The notes under the pieces: model-generated
The model's input: only the letters and a program-made list of their open reading frames with translations
What the model was told of the DNA's origin: nothing
Database searches by the model: none
Translations under genes and position numbers: made by a program
Shown here: positions 1 to 8,419 of the stretch, piece after piece
Layout: each line of letters starts with the position of its first letter
Position numbering within the stretch: position 1 is the stretch's first letter
Assembly (NCBI GenBank): GCA_030838475.1
Contig: JAUZFP010000107.1
Coordinates: forward strand, 1 to 48,740
DNA length: 48,740 nt
Direction: 5' to 3'
Origin: Actinomycetota bacterium
GTDB lineage: Bacteria; Actinomycetota; Actinomycetes; Actinomycetales; Microbacteriaceae

Positions 1-107
1 GCAGATTCTGCGGCGCACCCCTCTGATTGCTCTTCAACCGTATCCGGAAGTTTGTGCCCTCCTCGACCGGTGTGGCACCCCCATTTGTGGTGGCAATCTG
101 CCAGCAT

Positions 108-1280
108 GTGAGCGACATGGAACTCATTGCGAAGGAGCGGGATCGCCTTCTGCAGCGCACCGCGCGCACCCTTGGCCTTTCCGGGACGATTCTCACGCTC
201 ATCAGCCTGAGCTTCCCCGGAGTGGTTCCCATTACCAATTTCGTGAGCACTGTGCCATTTCTGGTCATTCTCGCCGTCTGCCACTTCATGCTCCCCCGCA
301 ACCGGCCCATGCTGTGGGCGACCCTGGGCATTGCCTCAGGACTTGTCGCGCTCGTCTTCGTTCGTCTCCCGTACTCGGGTGTTCCCTCGGTCGGCCTCGG
401 TTCCGCGATTGCGCCGCTAGGCGCTGCCGGGATCGCCTGCTTCGCGATCGTGCTGCTGTCCAGCGCCCTGCGCATCGCACTGGTTGTGGTGGCTGCCGCC
501 GCGACGACTCTGCTCGTGCAGTTGTCGACCGTGCGGTCCGGACCGCTCTCCGCGACGGCGCTGGCGATCATCCTCGGCTGGGTCCTATCGGCGGTTCTCG
601 GCTACTGGTTGAGCGCGAGCGTTCCGCGCGCCGCGCGGCGGATCTACAGCATCGGCAAGGCCCACCGCGCGGAGCGGCAGGCGAGCGAGACTGAGGCCCA
701 GCGGCGTCAGGGCGCCCGACTTCTCCACGACACGGTGCTGGCAACGCTGACCCTCCTGGCGCACTCAGGAGTTGGCGTCGCGCCGGAGGCTCTACGACAG
801 CAGGCCTCGGAGGATGCCCGGCTGCTCCGCCAGCTCCGTCTCGGTGCGACTCCGACCCCGGAGTCCTCGGGGCCTTACAATCTGACGCCCGTCGAGGAAA
901 CTCCGCTCGGAACAACCCTCGAGTCGGTGAAGCAGCGCTTCGGGCGCATGGGCCTCGAGGTCAGCTGGCACGGCACTGGCCAGGTCCTGCTTCCGAGCGA
1001 TGTGCTCGACGCGTTCCTGCTCTCCCTTGCGGAGTGCCTCGAAAACGTCCGGCGCCACTCGGGAGTCACCCAGGCGCACGTGACCATTACGGACGATGCG
1101 ACCACCGTCCGCGCCATGGTGACCGATGCGGGCGTCGGCTTCGATCTCGATGTGATCGACGATGACAAGTTCGGATTCCGCGAGTCGGTCATCGGCCGAC
1201 TCCGGGAGGTCGGGGGCAACGCGAGACTCTTCTCGAGCCCGGGTTCCGGCACGACGGTAGTGCTCGAGGTGCCCCGATGA
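108..1280 (+). CDS. NarL-type sensor histidine kinase
   Basis: Membrane sensor kinase of about 390 aa, expected to autophosphorylate and pass phosphate to the response regulator two genes downstream. Hydrophobic segments that look like five or six membrane helices fill roughly residues 20-180. A cytoplasmic stretch follows with the dimerisation/phosphoacceptor motif LLHDTVLATL, where the likely phosphoacceptor is His207. The ATPase domain shows an N box (ECLENVRRHS, Asn313), a G1 box (DAGVGFD, Asp340), an FGFRESVIGR segment and a terminal GSGTTV. The start is uncertain. The frame is open from a TTG at 27, but no ribosome site is visible there; GTG 108 and ATG 117 are both possible, and 108 was chosen because the residues before it look unlike a kinase N terminus. 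The stop overlaps the next gene by ATGA. The stimulus is unknown. Confidence 0.8.
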   Translation: MSDMELIAKERDRLLQRTARTLGLSGTILTLISLSFPGVVPITNFVSTVPFLVILAVCHFMLPRNRPMLWATLGIASGLVALVFVRLPYSGVPSVGLGSAIAPLGAAGIACFAIVLLSSALRIALVVVAAAATTLLVQLSTVRSGPLSATALAIILGWVLSAVLGYWLSASVPRAARRIYSIGKAHRAERQASETEAQRRQGARLLHDTVLATLTLLAHSGVGVAPEALRQQASEDARLLRQLRLGATPTPESSGPYNLTPVEETPLGTTLESVKQRFGRMGLEVSWHGTGQVLLPSDVLDAFLLSLAECLENVRRHSGVTQAHVTITDDATTVRAMVTDAGVGFDLDVIDDDKFGFRESVIGRLREVGGNARLFSSPGSGTTVVLEVPR

Positions 1281-2530
1281 CCAGCTTCCTGCGACCGGAT
1301 GAAAACACCCTCGGCGTCATCTTTGGCCGCCGCGGCAAGGGCGGTCCGCCCGGAGTGGCCAAGGCCCTGCGCCAGGCCAGCGCCCGCGGGGCAACGCTGG
1401 GCACCGGATATCTCGGCGTCGGTGCCGGCGTTCTGAGCGCCATCCAGGCACTGTACGGTCTCAGCCTCTTCGCGTCGCAGTGGTCCGACTATCCGAACCC
1501 GTGGCTGGCCGCGCTCGCGTGGATTCTGTACGTCGCGGCGTTCGTGACCGCACTGGTGACGATGTCGGTCCTCGGCGACCGGCTCCCGGTCTGGGTATTC
1601 GTGTTTTATCTGGTCGCCCTCGCGGGCGCCGTCGGTCTGGACTTTCTCGCGATCTGGCCGTTGCACAACATCGGAGCGTTCGCGACCGCGTCGATCTCTG
1701 CCGGATTCGGGCTCATGATCGTGGTCACCCTGCGCCGCGGTCGTGAGGTGCTCGCCGCCGCGGGAGTGCTCGGCATCGCGTTCATTGTCGCGATCGTGAT
1801 GGACTCCCACCTCACCGCGGCCACGTTTCCCAACCAGCTGAACACGCTGGCCATCGCGGTGCTCCCCACAGTCATCGGGGTCTTCGTTGTTCGCGGCTTC
1901 CGGCGGATGGTGCAGCAGGAACTCGATCGCGTCCTGGTCCAGAGCACCGTCTCCGCTCCGCGCTTCGCCGTCGGCATGCTCGCGTCGGAGGAGCTCGCTC
2001 GGCTCGACCTCGCCGCAGAGGACCTCCTCGAGTCGGTCGCGACCGGACGAACCAAGCTCAAACTCGACCCAAAGACCGCATCGGTTGCCGCGTCACTCGC
2101 GACCGAACTGCGCCTTCATCTCATCGAGGGTCGCCGCGAGACCTGGCTCTATCACGCCGTCTCCGAGTCCGAAATGCTCGGCAAGGCGGTGACCCTCAGC
2201 GATAAGGGAAGTCTTGCGGGCCTCCTCGATTCCGGCCAGCGCGACGGGCTGCTATCGGCCGTGTGGCTGCTCATGAGTGACACCCGGAAGCAGACGGCGG
2301 GGCGGACTCTCGCGCTCACGCTCGGGCCGGTTGCCCCGACGATGGAGCGACTCGCGAACAACCAGATCAACGTTCCGATTGTGATTACAACGACGGATGT
2401 CCAGCGAAATCGGGTCGACCCGGCGATCTGGGCCTCGATTTCACGGGTGGGGCGATACAGTGACTCCACCGAGAATTCCAGTCTTCGTGTCGATATCGAG
2501 TGCATCGTCGACAACCCGGCTGACCAATGA
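1277..2530 (+). CDS. membrane protein, possible degenerate histidine kinase
   Basis: Protein of 417 aa, translationally coupled to the kinase by an ATGA overlap. About six membrane helices lie in residues 45-215, followed by a soluble part of about 200 aa. The layout copies the upstream kinase: a helical segment after the last helix, then LLSAVWLLMSDTRKQT in the place where the kinase has LSLAECLENVRRHS. The phosphoacceptor His, the N-box Asn and the glycine-rich G boxes are all missing. I infer a pseudokinase or sensory partner that may dimerise with or tune the kinase. This is inference from architecture and position; no named family was recognised. It could also be an unrelated membrane protein. 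Confidence 0.7.
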   Translation: MTSFLRPDENTLGVIFGRRGKGGPPGVAKALRQASARGATLGTGYLGVGAGVLSAIQALYGLSLFASQWSDYPNPWLAALAWILYVAAFVTALVTMSVLGDRLPVWVFVFYLVALAGAVGLDFLAIWPLHNIGAFATASISAGFGLMIVVTLRRGREVLAAAGVLGIAFIVAIVMDSHLTAATFPNQLNTLAIAVLPTVIGVFVVRGFRRMVQQELDRVLVQSTVSAPRFAVGMLASEELARLDLAAEDLLESVATGRTKLKLDPKTASVAASLATELRLHLIEGRRETWLYHAVSESEMLGKAVTLSDKGSLAGLLDSGQRDGLLSAVWLLMSDTRKQTAGRTLALTLGPVAPTMERLANNQINVPIVITTTDVQRNRVDPAIWASISRVGRYSDSTENSSLRVDIECIVDNPADQ

Positions 2531-2554
2531 TCGGAAAGACAAAGAGGTTCGAAC

Positions 2555-3220
2555 GTGGCTGAAAATCGAATTCGACTGGCAATCGTGGATGACCATCGAA
2601 TGCTTCTCGGCGCCCTGACCGAGTGGATCCGCAACGCGGCCCCCGACATCGACATGGTCGCGGCCGTCGCATCCTGGCCGGAGTTGCTCACGCATCCGGA
2701 ATTCCCGGTCGACGTGGTGCTGCTCGATCTCGACCTCAAGGACAACATCCCGGTCTCACTGAAGATCTCCACGCTCAAGACCACGGGCGTTCGCACCGTC
2801 CTCATGAGCACCTACTCCGAGCCGAACGTTGTACGCGAGGCACTCGCGGCGGGCGCGCTCGGCTATCTCGTGAAGAGCGAGGATGCGGGGATGATCGTCG
2901 AGGCCATTCGCGCGGCGGCCGAGGGTGAATCGTTCGTTTCAGCCGAACTCGACCTTGCGCTCAACTCGGGCGAGGTCGGCGGCGCCCCCAAGCTCAGCGC
3001 CCAGGAGCGGCGCGTCATGGCGCTCTACGGCGGTGGCGAGCCGGTCAAGGCGGTCGCGTTCCAGCTCGGGATCTCCGAGGAGACCGCGAAAAGCTACCTC
3101 AAGCGAATCCGCGAGAAGTACCGTGTTGCCGGCATCGACGTGGGCACCAAGGTTGCGCTACGGAAGCGTGCCATCCAGGACGGCATCCTTCTGCAGACCG
3201 AGGCTCCCGGCCCGATGTAG
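2555..3220 (+). CDS. NarL/LuxR-family response regulator
   Basis: Two-component response regulator of 221 aa. The receiver domain (about 1-125) has the acidic pair Asp12/Asp13, the phosphoacceptor Asp58 in VVLLDLDL, the MSTYS switch region and the GYLVKSED lysine. A LuxR-type helix-turn-helix follows (about 145-205; LSAQERRVMALYGGGEPVKAVA, EETAKSYLKRIREKY). The GTG start at 2555 is preceded by AGAGG. It lies 24 bases after the membrane protein and completes a kinase/partner/regulator operon. Its last 63 bases overlap the 3' end of the convergent MFS gene. The target genes are not evident from the sequence. Confidence 0.9.
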   Translation: MAENRIRLAIVDDHRMLLGALTEWIRNAAPDIDMVAAVASWPELLTHPEFPVDVVLLDLDLKDNIPVSLKISTLKTTGVRTVLMSTYSEPNVVREALAAGALGYLVKSEDAGMIVEAIRAAAEGESFVSAELDLALNSGEVGGAPKLSAQERRVMALYGGGEPVKAVAFQLGISEETAKSYLKRIREKYRVAGIDVGTKVALRKRAIQDGILLQTEAPGPM

Positions 3221-4441
3221 TGAGCGGCGCTCTGCGCCAAAGCTAATCACCGCGATGATTACCCCGAGCGCACAGAGGGCCACGCCCACCCAGGTGACCG
3301 AAAGATAGCCGAGGCCGGCGCCAATCGCGGCGCCACCGAGGGCGGCGCCGAAGCTATTGCCGATGTTGAGCGACGCATGATTGATCGCGGCGGCAAGGGT
3401 CTGGCTTTCACCGGCGACGTTCATCAGTCTCGTCTGGATCGCCGGAGACACCGCCGCGGACGCGGCACCGATGACAAAGATGAAGACGAGCACCCCGACG
3501 ACGGTCTGCGCGGTAAGGGCGAGCCCCACCAGGCCGACGATCAGCGCACCGAAGAACGCAAAGAGTCCACGCATGAGGCTCTTGTCGGCCATGTGGCCCC
3601 CAACGAAATTGCCGACGGTCATGCCGACACCGCCGACGACGAGCGCAATGGGTACGAAGCTCTCAGGGAGCCCGGTGACGTTGGTGACGATTGGTGCAAC
3701 GTAGGTGAAGACCGCAAAGAACCCTCCGAAGCCGATCGCGCCGATCGCCAGCGCGAACCAGACCTGCGGACGCGCGAAGATCGTGAGCTCGCGTCGCACC
3801 GTCGCCTGGGGATCACCCGGCTGTCGTGGCACCACGATGAACACGGCAATGAAGGTGATCGCGAAGATCGCCGCCACAGCGAGATAGGCGATTCGCCAAC
3901 CTGCTGTCTGTCCGAGGAAGGTGATCGCCGGCACTCCCACCACGTTGGCAATTGTGAGACCGCCCAGGATGAACGCAATGCCACGGCCGCGGGTTCCCGG
4001 GCCCATCAGCGATGCGGCGACCAGCGCTGCAACACCGAAGTACGCGCCGTGCGGGAGGCCGGCCAGGAAACGCGCCGCGAGCACGAGTCCGAAGGTCGGT
4101 AGCACAGCCGAGGCGACCGTCATCACCGTGAATGCGACGAGCAACCAGAGAAGCAGGGTCCGCCGCGGGAAGCGCGCCGAGAGGGCAGCGATCGTGGGCG
4201 CGCCGACGACGACGCCTGCCGCGTACGCGGATACGAGCAGCCCGGCCTGGCCATTCGCCTGCGTTGGCGACACCGCGTAGACGGTCGGAATGAGTTCGCG
4301 GGCAATATTGGGCAACAGGCCCATCGCGACGAATTCCGTGCAGCCGATCGCAAATCCGCCCAGGGCGAGGGCGAGGAGAGCGAGGCGCACGCGACCGCGG
4401 CTCAGACCGTGGTCCGGGGTAGATGCGGAAACTGTGGTCAT
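3158..4441 (-). CDS. MFS transporter, DHA1 family (AraJ/YdhP-like)
   Basis: Twelve-helix major facilitator protein of 427 aa, probably a proton-coupled exporter of drugs or sugars. The N-terminal signature GGFAIGCTEFVAMGLLPNIA is typical of the AraJ/YdhP/CmlR group, and ALSARFPRRTLLLW gives the loop 2-3 motif. The frame is open up to 4606, but the ATG at 4441 (MTTVSAS) overlaps the stop of the upstream glycosyltransferase as ATGA, which fixes the start. The 3' end runs 63 bases into the convergent response-regulator gene. The substrate cannot be told from the sequence. Confidence 0.85.
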   Translation of the reverse strand: MTTVSASTPDHGLSRGRVRLALLALALGGFAIGCTEFVAMGLLPNIARELIPTVYAVSPTQANGQAGLLVSAYAAGVVVGAPTIAALSARFPRRTLLLWLLVAFTVMTVASAVLPTFGLVLAARFLAGLPHGAYFGVAALVAASLMGPGTRGRGIAFILGGLTIANVVGVPAITFLGQTAGWRIAYLAVAAIFAITFIAVFIVVPRQPGDPQATVRRELTIFARPQVWFALAIGAIGFGGFFAVFTYVAPIVTNVTGLPESFVPIALVVGGVGMTVGNFVGGHMADKSLMRGLFAFFGALIVGLVGLALTAQTVVGVLVFIFVIGAASAAVSPAIQTRLMNVAGESQTLAAAINHASLNIGNSFGAALGGAAIGAGLGYLSVTWVGVALCALGVIIAVISFGAERRSLHRAGSLGLQKDAVLDGTLP

Positions 4442-5811
4442 TTCTTTTGGGCTGTCCTCGTCGTGGGGTCGTCTTCGTCGTGTGAATTGCGCGGCTCGAA
4501 CCGGTCGGTGAACGGCCACGCGGTGGGGAGCCACTCGTCGGTGTCGGCGAGCGCCTCGTGCCGCGCAAATGGCCGGGTCAGTCCAACCACGACGCTCACC
4601 GCCCAACCGAACAGGAGCAGCGTAAATATGTTCCGCAACGTGAGGGCGAGCAGCAGGGGCAGGTTGAGATACAGAAGCTGCTCATAGTAATAGGGATAGA
4701 ACACCTGTGTGAGCGCCGCCGCGGCGAGGGTGAGAACGGCGGGAAAACGAAACGACTTGCCGTGCCCCATCGCACGTGTCGCCAACCCGAGAATTACCGG
4801 AACCGCGAGCCAGGTCATGTACTGGGGCGACCCGACCTTGTTGAACACGATAAAGGCGGTGACAAAAGCAAGCGCGAGCGGTGCCAACAGTTCCGTCACT
4901 GCGGCGCCGCGCTGCACGGCGACCACTCCGAGTGCCGCGATCACGAGCGCGACCATGCCCAGGAGAGGGTTGAGCAGCGCGGCGACGGCGACGGTCTGCG
5001 GCCCCGTGACCTCGAAGGTATTGATCTCCTGGTTGTAGTACGGGAACGAACCGCCGACGTGGAAGTACGACAACCACATCCATATGGTGCTCACCGGGGA
5101 CTCGATCTGAAGCGACCTGGAGGTCTGCTGGGTGATGAAGCTGAACACGTTGGAGCCCGCGCCGAGCGCGAGCGCGGTGGCGATGATGACCGCGCTCGTG
5201 AAGACGACCGTCAGCAGGACCCGAAGGCGTGCCCGGCTCGCGATCAGCACGGCGGCGATCAGTGCCGCCGGCCAGACCTTGATCCAGGTGGCGACCGTGA
5301 GCAGGAATGCGGCGAGTCGCGGGCGCGCGGAGAGGAGCAGAACGGCGACGATCGCGATCGGCACCGAGATCGAGTCGATTCGCCCCAGAGCTATCGGGCC
5401 GAGTAGCAGGAGAAATGCAATCCACCACCATCCGATTGCGACGGGACGGTTCGGCCGCCGCCATCCGACGATCGCGGCAAAGGCAACGCAGTCGAGCACG
5501 AAAACGAGGGCAAGCCATGAGCCTGCGTAGTTGTCGAAACCGAAAATGCCCGCGAGGATCATCGGCACGAGGGCGACGATCGGATAGACCCAGGCCTTGT
5601 CGATGCCGACGTAGTAGGTGGCCAGGTCTGCCTGCTCGGTCCAGTAGCGGTACTGGTTCACGACGTCGCCGAGCGGCTGGCCCGCGGCATTCAGGTTGAG
5701 GTACCCGAGCCACAGGTGCGTCAGCACAAACGCGCTCCACAGGGCCGTTGGACTGTGGACGAGGAACGAGACGACCCTTGATCCGCGCAATTCGGGCGAC
5801 GAGGCGGACAT
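4438..5811 (-). CDS. GT87-type (DUF2029) membrane glycosyltransferase
   Basis: Polytopic membrane protein of 457 aa with about 10-12 hydrophobic helices and an early acidic loop (GQPLGDVVNQYRYWTEQ). This is the pattern of GT-C fold, polyprenol-phosphate-mannose-dependent mannosyltransferases of family GT87/DUF2029. Such enzymes add mannose to lipoglycans or glycolipids on the outer face of the membrane in Actinobacteria. The acceptor is not known here. It lies 24 bases downstream of nnrD on the same strand and overlaps the MFS gene by ATGA, so it may be co-transcribed with both. Start ATG 5811 has only a weak ribosome site. Confidence 0.75.
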   Translation of the reverse strand: MSASSPELRGSRVVSFLVHSPTALWSAFVLTHLWLGYLNLNAAGQPLGDVVNQYRYWTEQADLATYYVGIDKAWVYPIVALVPMILAGIFGFDNYAGSWLALVFVLDCVAFAAIVGWRRPNRPVAIGWWWIAFLLLLGPIALGRIDSISVPIAIVAVLLLSARPRLAAFLLTVATWIKVWPAALIAAVLIASRARLRVLLTVVFTSAVIIATALALGAGSNVFSFITQQTSRSLQIESPVSTIWMWLSYFHVGGSFPYYNQEINTFEVTGPQTVAVAALLNPLLGMVALVIAALGVVAVQRGAAVTELLAPLALAFVTAFIVFNKVGSPQYMTWLAVPVILGLATRAMGHGKSFRFPAVLTLAAAALTQVFYPYYYEQLLYLNLPLLLALTLRNIFTLLLFGWAVSVVVGLTRPFARHEALADTDEWLPTAWPFTDRFEPRNSHDEDDPTTRTAQKK

Positions 5812-5835
5812 GGGCTCAAGCGTATCCCGCGCGAG

Positions 5836-6657
5836 CTAGTGCCCCAGCAGCTCTCCGATCGTCGCCGACAGGGCGGTCGCGACATCCAGGACGGTGAGCG
5901 GGCCGCCGCCGGACGCACGCTTGGCGGCCAGCCCATGGATCACGGCGGCCGTGGCGGCAAGGCGCGCGAGCATCGTGGGATCGGTCATCACGTCGTCGGA
6001 ATGGGTGGCAACCAGGGCACCAAGGATGCCTGCGAGCGCGTCGCCGGCACCCGCGGTGGCGAGCCATGTCGGCGCGGTGGCCGACCTGAGCAGCAGACCG
6101 TCGGGAGAGGCGACGTAGGTTGTGTATCCCTTGAGCAGTACGGTGACGCCCAGGCGCTCGGCCGCGCCTGCGGCAGCCCCGCCTGGATCCTTGGCAACCT
6201 CGTCCGCGTCTCGGGAGACGAGCCGCGCCAGCTCCCGGAAATGCGGGGTGACCACCACCGGTCCGGCGGCACCGCCGCACAGCGAGAGCGCCCCACCGTC
6301 GAGCACGATGGGGAGGCCCTGGCCGACGGCTGCGGTCATCCATGTCGACGATTCACTACCGTCGACGGTGTCGATTCCCGACCCGATGAGCCAGGCCTGC
6401 ACCCGCCCGTCGTCGGTCACCACCTCCGGGCGGCGCTCGAGCACCAGGGTGGAGGGTCGTTCTGGGCCAAGATAGCGAACCATGCCGACCCCGGTTCGGA
6501 GCGCGGCCTCCACTCCGAGGACCGCGGCTCCTGGATACCTGGTGCTGCCAGTGATTACGCCGAGCACCCCGCGCGAATACTTGTCGTCCCACTCACGAGG
6601 AACGGCGATCAGTCCCGCCGCATCGCGCGCGGTCCACTCCGTGTAAACGGCCGTCAT
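5836..6657 (-). CDS. nnrD: ADP-dependent (S)-NAD(P)H-hydrate dehydratase
   Basis: Cytosolic metabolite-repair enzyme of 273 aa, expected to dehydrate damaged (S)-NADHX/NADPHX back to NAD(P)H using ADP. Recognisable segments are the N-terminal KYSRGVLGVITGS with the following YPGAAVLGVEAALRTGVGMVRY, the VVVTPHFRELARL motif, VLLKGYTTYVASPDG, and the signature TAGAGDALAGILGAL with the catalytic Asp. The epimerase half found in fused NnrED proteins is absent. The frame is open far upstream to 7374, but that part is antisense to the HAD gene; ATG 6657 matches the family N terminus. Only 24 bases separate it from the divergent HAD gene. Confidence 0.88.
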   Translation of the reverse strand: MTAVYTEWTARDAAGLIAVPREWDDKYSRGVLGVITGSTRYPGAAVLGVEAALRTGVGMVRYLGPERPSTLVLERRPEVVTDDGRVQAWLIGSGIDTVDGSESSTWMTAAVGQGLPIVLDGGALSLCGGAAGPVVVTPHFRELARLVSRDADEVAKDPGGAAAGAAERLGVTVLLKGYTTYVASPDGLLLRSATAPTWLATAGAGDALAGILGALVATHSDDVMTDPTMLARLAATAAVIHGLAAKRASGGGPLTVLDVATALSATIGELLGH

Positions 6658-6681
6658 AGTTCCCACGATAGTTTGGAGACC

Positions 6682-7302
6682 GTGGCGCTTCGCATCCGTG
6701 ATCGAGTTGTTGTCTTCGACTACGGCGAGGTGATCTCCCGATCGCCGACCGATGCGGATCGCGCCGCCATTCTCGCCGCCGCCGGCGCCGTTCCGGCGGA
6801 CGAGTTCTGGCAGCGGTACTGGCAGTACCGCGACGAGCTCGACCGCGGCACGATCTCGGTGATCGGCTACTGGGAGCGGATCGCGAGCGATCTCGGTGCC
6901 CGCTGGGGGGCCGCCGACATCCAGAGCCTCTGGGCGGCGGACTTCCGCAGCTGGATCAGCGTGGAGCCCGGCACGGTCGAACTTCTCGACGAATTGCACG
7001 CCGGCGGGACTCGCGTGGCGCTGCTCTCCAACGCGGGCTTCGACTTCGCCGGGCCGTTTCGGTTCTCGCCGATGGCGCGCTACTTCGAACGCGTCTTCAT
7101 CAGCGCGGAGCTCGACGAGTTGAAGCCGGAGGCCCAGATCTACCTGCGCGTCATGGGCGAACTCGGAATTAGTCCGGCGCAGATGGTGTTCATCGACAAT
7201 AAGAGCGCCAACACGGATGCCGCGGCGGCGCTCGGAATCACCGTTCACCACTTCGTCGGCGTCGACGACCTCGCGGAGTTTCTGAGGTCGTTGGTGTCCT
7301 GA
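6682..7302 (+). CDS. HAD-superfamily hydrolase
   Basis: Haloacid-dehalogenase-like hydrolase of 206 aa, probably a small-molecule phosphatase. Motif I is degenerate, reading VVVFDYGEVI in place of DxDxT/V. Motif II is ALLSNAG, the motif III lysine is in ELDELKPEAQIYL, and motif IV is MVFIDNKSANTDAA. The acidic cap insertion (WQRYWQYRDELDRGTISVIGYW) places it with the YihX/epoxide-hydrolase N-terminal-like group. GTG 6682 was taken as the start because the frame before it is antisense to nnrD. The substrate is unknown. Confidence 0.82.
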   Translation: MALRIRDRVVVFDYGEVISRSPTDADRAAILAAAGAVPADEFWQRYWQYRDELDRGTISVIGYWERIASDLGARWGAADIQSLWAADFRSWISVEPGTVELLDELHAGGTRVALLSNAGFDFAGPFRFSPMARYFERVFISAELDELKPEAQIYLRVMGELGISPAQMVFIDNKSANTDAAAALGITVHHFVGVDDLAEFLRSLVS

Positions 7303-7333
7303 CCCACCACCCCTCTGACTCGATTGGACCGTC

Positions 7334-8410
7334 TTGGCCTCCCTGTTTGAAACCCTGACCGTCCGCAACCTCACCCTTCGAAACCGGATCTGGGTCGCGC
7401 CGATGTGCCAGTACTCGGTCTTCGACGAGGACGGCGTGCCGACGCCCTGGCATCTCGTTCACCTCGGCGCGCTGGCCACGGGCGGATCGGCGCTTGTCAT
7501 CACCGAGGCGACCGCGGTCACCGCCGACGGGCGCATCTCCCCCCGCGACACCGGCATCTGGAATGACGCGCAGCGGGACGCGTGGAAGCCCGTGGTGGAG
7601 TTCATCCACACCCAGGGTGCCGCAGCGGGTATCCAGCTGGCCCACGCCGGGCGCAAGGGATCCACGTACCCGGCATGGGGCACCGAGAATCGTGGCACCG
7701 TGCCGGCGTCCGAGGGAGGCTGGACGGCCGTGGCGCCGTCCGCGGTCGCGTTCCCCGGCTACGCCGATCCCGTCGCCCTCGACTCGGCGGGAATCGATGC
7801 CGTCGTCGACGCCTTCGTCGCAGGGGCGGTTCGAGCCGTTGCGGCCGGATTCGACCTCCTGGAGATCCACGCCGCGCACGGGTATCTCGTGCACCAGTTC
7901 CTCTCACCCCTCAGCAACCAGCGAGACGACGAGTACGGCGGATCTCTCGAGAACCGGGCACGCCTCCTGCTGCGCACGGTGGGTGCCATTCGGACGGCCA
8001 TCGGCGGCGACGTGCCGCTCCTCGTTCGCTTCTCGGCAACGGACTGGACGGAGGGCGGCTGGGATCAGGATCAGACGTCGACGGTTGCGGGCTGGGCGCA
8101 ATCGGCGGGCGCCGACTTCTTTGATATCTCGTCGGGTGGAAACGTCGCGGCGACGGTCCCCCTGGCGCCCGGCTACCAGGTGCCGTTCGCGGAATACGTT
8201 CGGTCGCGGGCAGACGTGCCGACCAGCGCCGTTGGGCTCATCACCGATCCGCACCAGGCCGAGGAGATCCTCGCCTCAGGCAAAGCGGATGTCGTCATGC
8301 TGGCGCGCGAGCTGCTCCGCGACCCGCACTGGCCGCTCCGCGCCGCACACGAGCTCGGTGTCGAGCTCGACTACTGGCCCGGACAGTACCTCAGAGCCAA
8401 GTGGCAGTAA
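7334..8410 (+). CDS. NADH:flavin oxidoreductase, Old Yellow Enzyme (YqjM/NamA-like)
   Basis: FMN-dependent ene-reductase of 358 aa with a TIM-barrel fold. The N-terminal APMCQYS (Cys25, Tyr27) is diagnostic for the YqjM/NamA class. GIQLAHAGRKGS, IHAAHGYLVHQFLSP and NQRDDEYGGSLENRARL are conserved flavin- and substrate-binding segments. It reduces activated C=C bonds with NAD(P)H and may act in detoxification. The start is TTG 7334 by alignment to the family (ASLFETLTVRNLTLRNR); no strong ribosome site is seen. It lies 31 bases after the HAD gene and ends 9 bases from the convergent CBS protein. Confidence 0.88.
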   Translation: MASLFETLTVRNLTLRNRIWVAPMCQYSVFDEDGVPTPWHLVHLGALATGGSALVITEATAVTADGRISPRDTGIWNDAQRDAWKPVVEFIHTQGAAAGIQLAHAGRKGSTYPAWGTENRGTVPASEGGWTAVAPSAVAFPGYADPVALDSAGIDAVVDAFVAGAVRAVAAGFDLLEIHAAHGYLVHQFLSPLSNQRDDEYGGSLENRARLLLRTVGAIRTAIGGDVPLLVRFSATDWTEGGWDQDQTSTVAGWAQSAGADFFDISSGGNVAATVPLAPGYQVPFAEYVRSRADVPTSAVGLITDPHQAEEILASGKADVVMLARELLRDPHWPLRAAHELGVELDYWPGQYLRAKWQ

Positions 8411-8419
8411 CTCGAACCG

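Noticed and set aside
875..1810. Minus-strand open frame of 311 codons
   Set aside because: It is antisense to the kinase and its partner, with a low-complexity Arg/Asp/Gly-rich product typical of high-GC shadow frames.
5839..6681. N-terminal extension of the HAD hydrolase
   Set aside because: It is antisense to nnrD; the Rossmann-like motif I begins only a few residues after GTG 6682.
6658..7374. N-terminal extension of nnrD by about 239 codons
   Set aside because: It lies entirely antisense to the HAD gene and has no similarity to the dehydratase family; ATG 6657 matches the family start.
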